Assembly: GCA_934668875.1 (NCBI GenBank)
Contig: CAKUON010000001.1
Location: forward strand, 242,369-306,368
Origin: an uncultured Collinsella sp.
Lineage (GTDB): Bacteria; Actinomycetota; Coriobacteriia; Coriobacteriales; Coriobacteriaceae
Length of the DNA: 64,000 nt
Reading direction: 5' to 3'
This document shows, piece by piece, positions 33,958 to 41,601 of the stretch (position 1 is the stretch's first letter; every line of letters begins with the position of its first letter). Made by a program: the position numbers and the translations under genes. The notes under the pieces are model-generated. The model ran no database searches. It saw nothing but the letters and a program-made list of their open reading frames with translations, and was not told the DNA's origin.

Positions 33958-34887
33958 CTACTTGTTTGCTTCAATGAGCTTTTCAAGCCGTAAAACACGA
34001 TGGTAGAGGGCCGACTTCGACAAGGGAGGGTCAGCCATCTCCCCTAAATCACGCAGCGACAGATCGGGATAGCGCTCGCGCAGGTCGCAAAAGACCGCCA
34101 AGGCATCCGGAAGCGCATCGCGAAGGCCGCGCTGCTCGATCTCATCGATAAGCGCAAGCTGATGTTGGGCAGCACCGGCGCTTCTGGTCTGGTTGGCGAG
34201 CTCGGCGTTCACGCGGCGGTTCACGTCGTTTTTGACCAGCTTGACCGCGCGCGCCTCCTCAATCTCGGCAACACTGCGCTTGGCGCCAATCATTTTTAGA
34301 AGATGCTCGATTTCCTCGGCGCTCTTAATGTAGACAGCATAGGATCCACGCCGTGCGTTGACGCGCGCATGGACCCCAATCTGTTCCAGCAGATCGCAAA
34401 GCCCCTTGGCATACTGCTCGCCCTGTACCGCAATCTCCAAGTGAAAGTCGCCACGAGGGTCAGCCACAAATCCGCCGGCGATGAGCGCACCGCGGATGTA
34501 GGCGAGCCTGCAACATGGACGGGCGACGATGTGCCGAGGAACGCCGGTGACCAGCCCTCCCCTACGATCGAGAATGCCCAGCAGCACCAGAGCCTTGTCC
34601 AGGTCGGGCTGATCGGGCAAGGTGATGAGATAGTTACGGACCTTATGCAAGACCGATTTACGGACGGTGAACTCCGTCTTGAGCTTAAGGATACGATGAG
34701 TCAGCGTGATCATCGTGCGCGCGACGGCACCCGTCTCGGTCGCAACCGTCAAGCGATATCGCCCGGAGCCGGCCAGCGAGAGCGTACCGCTCACGCGCGT
34801 CAAAGCGGCAAGCGTCGACAGGTCGCAATATTCACATTCGGGTTCGCAGCGCGCGAGCTCGTCGCGCACCTCGGCGGTAAACGACAT
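33958..34887 (-). CDS. whiA: WhiA-family DNA-binding protein
   Basis: A 309-residue WhiA. N-terminal degenerate homing-endonuclease fold (MSFTAEVRDELARCEPE, RPCCRLAYIRGALIAGGFVADPRGDFHLEI) and C-terminal HTH (LRDLGEMADPPLSKSALYHRVLRLEKLIE). In Streptomyces it controls sporulation; in non-sporulating actinobacteria it is tied to cell division and chromosome segregation. It starts six bases after the rapZ stop, and yvcK, the usual gene between the two, is absent. Confidence 0.95.
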   Translation of the reverse strand: MSFTAEVRDELARCEPECEYCDLSTLAALTRVSGTLSLAGSGRYRLTVATETGAVARTMITLTHRILKLKTEFTVRKSVLHKVRNYLITLPDQPDLDKALVLLGILDRRGGLVTGVPRHIVARPCCRLAYIRGALIAGGFVADPRGDFHLEIAVQGEQYAKGLCDLLEQIGVHARVNARRGSYAVYIKSAEEIEHLLKMIGAKRSVAEIEEARAVKLVKNDVNRRVNAELANQTRSAGAAQHQLALIDEIEQRGLRDALPDALAVFCDLRERYPDLSLRDLGEMADPPLSKSALYHRVLRLEKLIEANK

Positions 34888-34893
34888 GCAGGC

Positions 34894-35814
34894 CTATGCT
34901 TTCGTGTTGGCGCGCGAAAGGTCGCGGTGGGAAATGCTCACGTGATACTGGGCACCCTCCAAATAACGGGCCGTGGCCTCGGCAATGGCGACGCTGCGGT
35001 GCTGACCGCCCGTGCAGCCGATAGCGATAGAAAGCTGCGGCTTGCCTTCCGCGATATAGCCGGGCATGACCGTATCGAGCAGCTGCGTCCAGGCCTTCCA
35101 GAACTCCTGGGTCTTGGGATGGTCCAGGACAAAGTCGGAGACCTTCTTATCGAGACCGGTCATGGTGCGCATCTCGGGATCGTAGAACGGATTGGGCAGG
35201 AAGCGAACGTCGATCATAATGTCCGCCTCGACGGGCATGCCGTGCTTAAAGCCAAACGAGAACACGTGGACATCCATAAGCTGCTGGTCGGAAAGCTCAG
35301 AAAAAGCCATGCGCAGCTTGTTGCGCAGCGCAGAGGTGCGCAGGCGGCTCGTGTCGATGATCATATCGGCTCGGTCACGCACGCCCTGCAGCTGCAGGCG
35401 CTCACGCTGAATCGCATCGGCCGTGGTCTCCCCCGGCTTGGCAATGGGATGGCGGCGGCGGTTTTCGCTGTAGCGACGGATCAGCACCTCGTCGGAAGCC
35501 TCGAGAAACACGATATCGCAGCTCATCTCGCGCTCCTCGAGCGCGGCGACGGCATCGAGCAGCTCATCGAACAGGCCTTGGCTACGCAGGTCACAGGTGA
35601 CGGCGAGATGCCTGCCCACGCCCGTATTGATGCCGACGAGTTCGGCGAGCTGGGCAATCAGACGCGGAGGCAAGTTATCGATGCAAAAATAGCCCATGTC
35701 CTCGAACACGTGCATGGCCTGCGTGCGGCCCGAACCGGACATTCCGGTGATGATGACGATGTCGGGGATGCGCTCCGAGCGCTCCGCTGCATCCATGGCA
35801 TCTCCCTTTTGCAT
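34894..35814 (-). CDS. rapZ: RapZ/YvcJ-family nucleotide-binding protein
   Basis: A 306-residue P-loop protein. Walker A IITGMSGSGRTQAMHVFEDMGYFCIDNLPP is diagnostic, and the C-terminal domain has SFGFKHGMPVEADIMIDVRFLPNPFY and IGCTGGQHRSVAIAE. In E. coli RapZ is an RNA adaptor for glmZ decay; in Gram-positives its role is unclear, and it binds nucleotide. ATG 35814 has AGGAGG six bases upstream; ATG 35796 with GGGAG is an alternative. The nanE terminator lies immediately upstream. Confidence 0.94.
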   Translation of the reverse strand: MQKGDAMDAAERSERIPDIVIITGMSGSGRTQAMHVFEDMGYFCIDNLPPRLIAQLAELVGINTGVGRHLAVTCDLRSQGLFDELLDAVAALEEREMSCDIVFLEASDEVLIRRYSENRRRHPIAKPGETTADAIQRERLQLQGVRDRADMIIDTSRLRTSALRNKLRMAFSELSDQQLMDVHVFSFGFKHGMPVEADIMIDVRFLPNPFYDPEMRTMTGLDKKVSDFVLDHPKTQEFWKAWTQLLDTVMPGYIAEGKPQLSIAIGCTGGQHRSVAIAEATARYLEGAQYHVSISHRDLSRANTKA

Positions 35815-35825
35815 GTGCTGCCTCC

Positions 35826-35864
35826 TAAAAACAAGCGCGGGACCCAGCAACCCGGATCCCGCGC
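35826..35864 (-). terminator. Terminator of the sialic-acid operon after nanE
   Basis: GCGCGGGACCC (35835-35845) with GGATCCCGCGC (35854-35864), one G-U, then TTGTTTTTAGG on the minus strand. The tail abuts the rapZ ribosome-binding site. Confidence 0.85.
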
Positions 35865-35915
35865 GGTCAATTGCCTTTATTGAGTATACCGCCCTGAGCG
35901 GATACGAGGTCCGTC

Positions 35916-36608
35916 TTACGCCTCAAGCGCGGCTTTGAACCAACTCGTAATACTCGTAGGGTGCGTGATGGCGGTGCCCACGACAACTGCCCAGGCGCCC
36001 GCATCAATCGCGGCACGAGCCTCCTCGGGCGTATGCACGCGGCCCTCGCAGATGATGGGGAGACCCGGGAACTCCTCGGTCGCCTGACGCAGGAGCGGCA
36101 GATCGGGGCCGTCGGCCATCGTGCAATCGATGGCGGCCACGCCATGGGAGAGCGTGGTAGACACCAAATCGAAGCCCATGTCGACCGCGCGACGGATATC
36201 CTCGATGGTGGCGCAGTCCGCCATCAGGAGCACGCCCTCCTCATGCAGCGGGCGGAACGTGTCCTCGAGCGTCTTGCCATCGGGACGCGGGCGATCGGTA
36301 GCGTCGATTGCCACGATATCGGCACCGGCGGCAACGCAGGCGCGAGCATGACGCAACGTCGGCGTGATGTAGACGCCCTCGTGCCCATCCTTCCACAGGC
36401 CGATGACGGGGACCTCGCAGCGGCCCTTAATGGCGGCGATGTCGGCAAGTCCCTGGCAGCGAATGGCGGCGGCACCGCCAAGCTCGCAGGCGCGAGACAT
36501 CTGAGCCATAGTCTCGGGTGTACGAAGCGGCTCACCCATATAGGCCTGGACACTCACGACGAGCTTGCCCTTCAGGGATTGAATCAATGGATCAACGGCC
36601 ATTTCCAT
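35916..36608 (-). CDS. nanE: N-acetylmannosamine-6-phosphate 2-epimerase
   Basis: Converts ManNAc-6-P to GlcNAc-6-P. A 230-residue barrel with LVVSVQAYMGEPLRTPETMAQMSRACELGGA, the GLWKDGHEGVYITPT block (catalytic Lys), VAIDATDRPRPDG (acid) and ICEGRVHTPEEA. ATG 36608 follows AAAGGTTGAG; ATG 36602 is also possible. It is the last gene of the sialic-acid operon, with a strong terminator 50 bases on. Confidence 0.95.
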   Translation of the reverse strand: MEMAVDPLIQSLKGKLVVSVQAYMGEPLRTPETMAQMSRACELGGAAAIRCQGLADIAAIKGRCEVPVIGLWKDGHEGVYITPTLRHARACVAAGADIVAIDATDRPRPDGKTLEDTFRPLHEEGVLLMADCATIEDIRRAVDMGFDLVSTTLSHGVAAIDCTMADGPDLPLLRQATEEFPGLPIICEGRVHTPEEARAAIDAGAWAVVVGTAITHPTSITSWFKAALEA

Positions 36609-36627
36609 CTCAACCTTTCTCAAAACG

Positions 36628-36725
36628 GCCTTCCGAGGCACCGCACCTTGACGTTTAAACCGTCGCTCGCGTACCGAAGTACGCTTCGCTCCTCTTTCAC
36701 GTCAATCTGCGGCACCTCAGAAGGC
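36628..36725 (-). repeat. Nested palindrome between nanK and nanE
   Basis: Arms 36628-36654 and 36699-36725 pair over 27 bases as minus-strand RNA, with three G-U pairs and two mismatches. The inside holds the hairpin GCGTAC-CGAA-GTACGC (36669-36684). It starts 18 bases after the nanK stop. Confidence 0.65.
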
Positions 36726-36742
36726 TCACTTGGTAGTCATGT

Positions 36743-37708
36743 TTACTTCAACGAAGCAAGAAGATGCTCGGCGGCACCGATGAGCGGCGCGTCGCCCTCG
36801 AGAGAGCCGATGAGAATCGGCGTGTCCTGAAGCGGGTCGAGCGCCTGGCTGGCATAGCCCTCGCGCACCGAATCCTTCCACGTCTGCGAGCGCCAATCGG
36901 GACCCTGGTGAATCACGCCGCCCGAAAGCACGATGACCTCGGGGTCCAGGATATTGGCAAGCGAGCCCAAGCTGGCACCCAGCGCAAAGCCGGCGTCATG
37001 GATGACCTCGGTCGCCTTTGCGTCGCCCGCACGGCACAGGTCGTTCACATCGCGACCGACCGAAGGACGGCTGGGGTCGACACGGCCAAAGCGCTCGTCG
37101 TACATACGACCAATGGAAGTGCCCGAAGCAACCGACTCCAGATGGCCGGAACGCCCGCAGGCGCAGGGAATGCCGGCGGCAGCCGAGCACTCGATGTGGC
37201 CCATATGGCCAGCAGCACCATGGAAGCCCTGCATCACGCGGCCGTTCTCGACATATGCGCCGCCGATGCCCGTACCGATGCCAAGACACAAGACGGAGAA
37301 CTTGCCCTTGCCGACGCCCCAGTGGGCCTCGCCCAGAGCATGAGCCTGCACGTCGCCTACAACAGCAACGGGAAGACCGAGATCCTCGCGCAGACGCGGC
37401 CCCAACTGAACGCCGGACCAGCCGGGCATGATCTCATTGGCATACGCGATGGCGCCCGTCTTGGGGTCGACGACACCGGCGGCGCCAATACCGACACCAA
37501 GGACCTCGACATCGGGGTTCGCCTCAATGGCGGCCTTAATAGACGCCTCGATGCGCTGGAAAACTGCCTCGCCACCCTCTTTGGCCTCGGTGGGAACCTC
37601 AGCTTCAAAGACCGGATGGGGCACGCTGCCATCAGCCGGATACTCCATAATGGCAGTCGCGATCTTAGTTCCGCCGATATCGACAGAGCAGACGTACTTG
37701 TTCTCCAT
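36743..37708 (-). CDS. nanK: ROK-family kinase, probable N-acetylmannosamine kinase
   Basis: Phosphorylates ManNAc at C6. A 321-residue ROK protein: ATP-binding VDIGGTKIATAIM, the ExGH-type block GAAGHMGHIECSAAAGIPCACGRSGHLESVASG with zinc-binding His and three Cys, and GTGIGGAYVENGR. ATG follows GAAGGAGAACGAC. ROK kinases also act on glucose or GlcNAc, but nanA and nanE on either side support ManNAc. Confidence 0.88.
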   Translation of the reverse strand: MENKYVCSVDIGGTKIATAIMEYPADGSVPHPVFEAEVPTEAKEGGEAVFQRIEASIKAAIEANPDVEVLGVGIGAAGVVDPKTGAIAYANEIMPGWSGVQLGPRLREDLGLPVAVVGDVQAHALGEAHWGVGKGKFSVLCLGIGTGIGGAYVENGRVMQGFHGAAGHMGHIECSAAAGIPCACGRSGHLESVASGTSIGRMYDERFGRVDPSRPSVGRDVNDLCRAGDAKATEVIHDAGFALGASLGSLANILDPEVIVLSGGVIHQGPDWRSQTWKDSVREGYASQALDPLQDTPILIGSLEGDAPLIGAAEHLLASLK

Positions 37709-37778
37709 GTCGTTCTCCTTCGGAGATAAAAAACAACTACAGGAAATGCGCCGTCAGGCTAGCCGTCACAGCGCGGGT

Positions 37779-37884
37779 AAAGGTTTTCCAGGTGCCCGAG
37801 ATTGCCGAGAAACCGTGTGGCCATTGACCTAATGGGTCATGGCCACACGGTTGAACGGCGAGGTCGGGTGCCTGGGGAAGCTTT
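37779..37884. repeat. Nested palindrome between nanA and nanK
   Basis: Inner arms AACCGTGTGGCCAT (37811-37824) and ATGGCCACACGGTT (37839-37852) are perfect, extended by GACC/GGTC past one bulged base. Outer arms 37779-37799 and 37864-37884 pair over 21 bases with several G-U. The right arm overlaps the nanA stop codon. Confidence 0.65.
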
Positions 37885-38803
37885 ACAGGAGACCGTTGTC
37901 CTGGAGGACCTTCCTAATCGCCTCGACGTTCTCGCCGGTCATGGCCTTCACCGGGCGCGGCATGGTCGGGCTGTCGAAGATGCCCATGAGGTTCATAGCG
38001 GTCTTGAAGGCACCGACGCCACCGGCATAGCCCTGAACGCCCGAGGTGACATCCCAGATGTGGGAGATCTCGTTAAGGCGATCCTGCTCGGCCTTGACGG
38101 TAGCCCAGTCGCCGGCCTGAGCGGCCTTCCACTGGCGCACGTAGCCCTCGGGCTCAACATTGGCGAGACCCGGGACGGAACCATCGGCGCCACCGAGGTA
38201 AGCGCCGTCGACGACAACCTCATGACCGGTGAGGATGCTCATCGGATGGCCGTTCTTCTCGTTCTCCTGAACGAGGTAGCGGAACGAGATGTCATCACCC
38301 GAGGAATCCTTGACGCCAGCAAGGACGCCCTCGGCGCCGAGCTTGGCAAGGAGCTTCCAGGGGAGCTTGGTGTGAACGCAGACGGGAATGTCATAGGCAA
38401 AGATGGGCAGGTCGAGCTCCTCGTGCAGGATGCGGAAGTGCTCCTCGACCTCGGTCATGCCCTGCAGGGCATAGAACGGGCAGGTGGCGACAAGCGCATC
38501 GGCGCCCAGCTCCTGAGCGACCTTACCGTGCTCAATCATGCGCTCGGTCTCGGTATCGATGATGCCGACCAGAACAGGCACGCGGTGGTCGACGATGCGG
38601 ACGGCCTCGGCGATGATCTGGCGACGACGCTCGTCGGTGGAGAAAACGACCTCACCCGAAGAGCCCAGGAAGAACAGGCCATCGACGCCGGCATCGATCA
38701 TGCGGTTGATGCTGCGCTCAAAGGAGGCAACATCGAGCTGGTGATCTTCGGTATCGGGAACAACGACGGGAGGGATAACGCCGGTGAATTTCTGAGTTGC
38801 CAC
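37883..38803 (-). CDS. nanA: N-acetylneuraminate lyase-type aldolase (DHDPS/NAL family)
   Basis: Cleaves N-acetylneuraminate to ManNAc and pyruvate. A 306-residue barrel of the DapA/NanA family: FFLGSSGEVVFSTDER pyruvate-binding loop, the proton-relay Tyr in FAYDIPVCVH, and the Schiff-base Lys in LAGVKDSSGD. The start is GTG with AAGGAG seven bases upstream. Residues around the active site differ from E. coli NanA (for example YDIP for YNIP), so the assignment rests partly on its neighbours nanK and nanE and the Sat-like transporter. Confidence 0.83.
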   Translation of the reverse strand: MATQKFTGVIPPVVVPDTEDHQLDVASFERSINRMIDAGVDGLFFLGSSGEVVFSTDERRRQIIAEAVRIVDHRVPVLVGIIDTETERMIEHGKVAQELGADALVATCPFYALQGMTEVEEHFRILHEELDLPIFAYDIPVCVHTKLPWKLLAKLGAEGVLAGVKDSSGDDISFRYLVQENEKNGHPMSILTGHEVVVDGAYLGGADGSVPGLANVEPEGYVRQWKAAQAGDWATVKAEQDRLNEISHIWDVTSGVQGYAGGVGAFKTAMNLMGIFDSPTMPRPVKAMTGENVEAIRKVLQDNGLL

Positions 38804-38871
38804 AAGAATCTCCTTAGTTGTCTGGCGGGCGGCCCTATGCCACCCACTCTTGTTGGCAGTGTCCAGGCCGT

Positions 38872-39723
38872 CTAGGCCAAAGAACACGAGTAGAACGTTT
38901 GGTTAAAAAAGTCTACGACTTCGTTTTCGAACGCATTGATGCGCTCGTGAGCGTATTTTGCATAGATGATATGCCTCCGGTCACACTCAAGACCGTTGAA
39001 TACGGCAAACTGATCCTTGGGATCGCTCACGGTATCCATAAGCGATGTGCCCATGAGCACCGATCCGCGCACCCGAGACGACAGCACCTCGAGGCCGCCA
39101 GGAAGCGGATTGGCAACCGCCGTGCAGGCGAGGCCCCGCTCGTCCAGAGCGGAAACCGCCAGCGCGACTCCGCCGCCAAGACCCTCGCCCCATGCAAAGA
39201 TGCGGTCGGGGTCCATGCCATCAAGATTGCGCGCGACCTCCGCCAACGCGCAGCCCCAACGGACGCGCCTGACAAAAGCAGGCGAGGTAATCCCCTGCCG
39301 CAGATCGCTGGGTCCAATCGCCTCATCGTCCAGCGCAAGCACGGCATATCCCATGGCCGCAAACCTCGTCATGTGATGCCATCCCCGCACGGGTCGGTCG
39401 ATGTCGTGAAACATCAGACATAGCGGCACAAGCTCGGATGCTCGGGCGCGACCGGCAGGCTCGATCAAACGTGCGTGGACCACATCGCCACCAAGCTCAA
39501 AGGAAACCTCGGAGTAGCGGGCATACGGATTGGCGAAATCGATCGCCGTAATACTCGGCCCGCAAACCTCAAGGTCCGAAGCGGCTATCTCTAATTCGGA
39601 AACATCCGCAGAAGCATCACCGCGCCAATCCCGGAAATCAGCGAGCCTTGACGAGACCGTTCCGGGAATCCCCGCAAGGTCGGAGACAATCAGCTCATTG
39701 ACATTGCTCTCGCACTTAGACAT
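38872..39723 (-). CDS. AXE1-type alpha/beta-hydrolase paralogue lacking the nucleophile
   Basis: A 283-residue relative of acetyl xylan esterase/cephalosporin deacetylase. It aligns with the next gene upstream: YARYSEVSFELGGDVVHARLIEP, DDEAIGPSD, the nucleophile elbow FAWGEGLGGG, acid GTSLMDTVSDP and base His in KYAHERINAF. At the elbow the motif is G-E-G-L-G, so the expected Ser is Gly. The Asp and His remain. It may be a non-catalytic binding or regulatory partner. It overlaps the active-looking paralogue by eight bases and is translationally coupled. Confidence 0.78.
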   Translation of the reverse strand: MSKCESNVNELIVSDLAGIPGTVSSRLADFRDWRGDASADVSELEIAASDLEVCGPSITAIDFANPYARYSEVSFELGGDVVHARLIEPAGRARASELVPLCLMFHDIDRPVRGWHHMTRFAAMGYAVLALDDEAIGPSDLRQGITSPAFVRRVRWGCALAEVARNLDGMDPDRIFAWGEGLGGGVALAVSALDERGLACTAVANPLPGGLEVLSSRVRGSVLMGTSLMDTVSDPKDQFAVFNGLECDRRHIIYAKYAHERINAFENEVVDFFNQTFYSCSLA

Positions 39724-40693
39724 GAGCCTCCCCTCCCTCGCAGAAAAACGGAATGATCATATCGTCAAAGTCCTGTATCTCCTCGTGGCCAAAGCCCTCA
39801 AAGAACTCGTGGCGCTTCTCGCAGGACAGGTTGTTGTACACCGCAAACTGCGTTGCCGGCGGACAGACGATATCCGCCGTGCCCGTACCAAACAGGACGG
39901 GGCATTTGACCATGGGGGCGAAGTTCTTGGAATCGAAGTACGCCAGTTTGGCATAGGCTTCCTCGATACGAGTCGAATCCTCGTCAAACCAACGCGACCA
40001 ATAGCGCAGGCCCTCATAGGCGATATCGTCGGCATCCAAATCCCAGACCAGGCGGAAATCTGACAGGAAGGGATAGAGGATTGCGGCGCGATTGATAAGC
40101 TCGCTGTTAAGTGCGCAGGTCGCAATGCCCAAACCACCGCCCTGCGACGCGCCGTTCACAAACACACGGGCAAGATCGATGCCCTCGAGCTCGCGAACGA
40201 TGCGGCACAGGATGCGAATATCTTGATGCAAGCGGACATAGTAGAGGTTGGCCGGGTCGCCGTCGATACCGGCGACGATATGACCGGCAACCGTTGTGCC
40301 CTCAAATCCACCAATGTCCTCGGAGGGACCTCCTTGGCCGGGGCAATCGAGGGCGATGAGTGCCATGCCCATGCCCGCAAACGACGCCTGCTCAAACCAG
40401 CTGCGGCTTGCACCCGGATACCCATGGAACTGAAGTACCAATGGCACGGGCTCGTCCGAGACGGGTTTAAGGTACTTGGCATGCAGGCGAGCGCCACACA
40501 TGCCGGTATACCAGAGGTCGAAAAGCTGGCAGGTCGCGGCATCGGTGACCGGTGCCGTCTCGATCGCATAGTCAAGCCCGACGGCGTCGGCCTCGGCCAT
40601 GCGATCCTTCCAAAAGAGATCGAAATCTGATGGACGGGGCATGGCGCCTCGATATTCACCAAACTGATGTTGTAGCTCCTGAGCACTTGGCAT
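39716..40693 (-). CDS. AXE1-family deacetylase, probable sialate O-acetylesterase role
   Basis: A 325-residue alpha/beta-hydrolase of the acetyl xylan esterase/cephalosporin-C deacetylase family. N-terminal PRPSDFDLFWKDRMAEAD and LHAKYLKP match the family. Oxyanion block FHGYPGASRSW, nucleophile in VNGASQGGGLGIA, acid Asp in FGTGTADIVCPP and His in FEGFGHEEI form an intact triad. No signal peptide, so it acts on imported sugar. Within a sialic-acid operon the likely job is removing O-acetyl groups from sialic acids before NanA; this is inference. ATG 40693 was chosen because family members begin just before PRPxDFDxFW. Confidence 0.8.
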   Translation of the reverse strand: MPSAQELQHQFGEYRGAMPRPSDFDLFWKDRMAEADAVGLDYAIETAPVTDAATCQLFDLWYTGMCGARLHAKYLKPVSDEPVPLVLQFHGYPGASRSWFEQASFAGMGMALIALDCPGQGGPSEDIGGFEGTTVAGHIVAGIDGDPANLYYVRLHQDIRILCRIVRELEGIDLARVFVNGASQGGGLGIATCALNSELINRAAILYPFLSDFRLVWDLDADDIAYEGLRYWSRWFDEDSTRIEEAYAKLAYFDSKNFAPMVKCPVLFGTGTADIVCPPATQFAVYNNLSCEKRHEFFEGFGHEEIQDFDDMIIPFFCEGGEAHV

Positions 40694-40729
40694 GGCTCGT
40701 GAACCCAACCTTTCGAAATCGCAACGGAG

Positions 40730-40757
40730 GTGCGCCCGGCAAGGGAACCGGGCGCAC
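40730..40757 (-). terminator. Hairpin between transporter and esterase genes
   Basis: GTGCGCCCGG (40730-40739) with CCGGGCGCAC (40748-40757), ten perfect pairs. No T-run. It may tune expression between the transport and catabolic halves of the operon. Confidence 0.5.
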
Positions 40758-40773
40758 GGGAGGGAAAGCGAGG

Positions 40774-41601
40774 CTACTCGCCGAGCTTGGGGTGCAGCAG
40801 CGACGGCGCAGCGCCGAGCAGCATCTTGGTGTAGGGGTCCTGGGGGTGCTGGAAAACCTGCTTGGCCTCGCCCTGCTCGACGATCTTGCCACCATTCATA
40901 ACGATGATGTCGTCAGAGATATAGCGGACCGTCTGGATGTCATGGCTGATGAACACCATGGCCAGGCCGAGCTCCTTCTTAAGGTCGGTCAGCAGGTTTA
41001 GAATCTGCGCGCGGACCGAAACGTCCAGAGCCGAGGTGGGCTCGTCGGCGATGATGGCATCGGGGTTCAGCGACAGGGCACGGGCAATTGCGACGCGCTG
41101 GCGCTGGCCGCCCGAAAGCTGGCCGGGAAGAACCTCGGCGGCAGAGCTGGGCAGACCGGTGAGCTCCAGGAGCTCCTTGACGCGCTTCTCCTGCTCGGCC
41201 TCGGTACCCAGGTTGTGAACGCGCATGGGATCGAGCAGCTGCTCGCGAACGACCATGCGGGGGTTGAGCGCCGTGGCCGGGTTTTGGAACACGACCGAGA
41301 TGACGCGACCCATGTGACGACGGTCCTCGGCGGTACGTTTGGTAACGTCCTTGCCCTTAAAGTAGACCTTGCCGCTCGTGGGGGCCTGCAGGCCGCACAT
41401 GACGTTAGCGGTGGTGGACTTACCGCAACCGGACTCGCCGACGATGCCGATCGTCTGACCGGGCATGAGCTTAATCGTTACACCCTGGACGGCGTGAACC
41501 AGGTTGGGGTGCAGAATAGAGCCGGTACGGGTCCTAAAGGTGACGTGGACGTCATCAAGGAAGATGATCGGCTCGACGCCGTTGACTGCGGTCTCGCTCA
41601 T
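40774..41601 (-). CDS. Sialic-acid ABC transporter ATP-binding protein (SatD/OppF-like)
   Basis: A 275-residue Opp/Dpp-type ATPase: Walker A GIVGESGCGKSTTANV, Q-loop VVFQNPATALNP, signature LSGGQRQRVAIARA, Walker B AIIADEPTSALD, H-loop FISHDIQ. It lacks the C-terminal cysteine-rich Opp extension and ends at LLHPKLGE. ATG follows GGAGGTGATGTAG and begins at the base after the upstream stop. It pairs with the ATPase half of the fused gene. Confidence 0.9.
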   Translation of the reverse strand: MSETAVNGVEPIIFLDDVHVTFRTRTGSILHPNLVHAVQGVTIKLMPGQTIGIVGESGCGKSTTANVMCGLQAPTSGKVYFKGKDVTKRTAEDRRHMGRVISVVFQNPATALNPRMVVREQLLDPMRVHNLGTEAEQEKRVKELLELTGLPSSAAEVLPGQLSGGQRQRVAIARALSLNPDAIIADEPTSALDVSVRAQILNLLTDLKKELGLAMVFISHDIQTVRYISDDIIVMNGGKIVEQGEAKQVFQHPQDPYTKMLLGAAPSLLHPKLGE

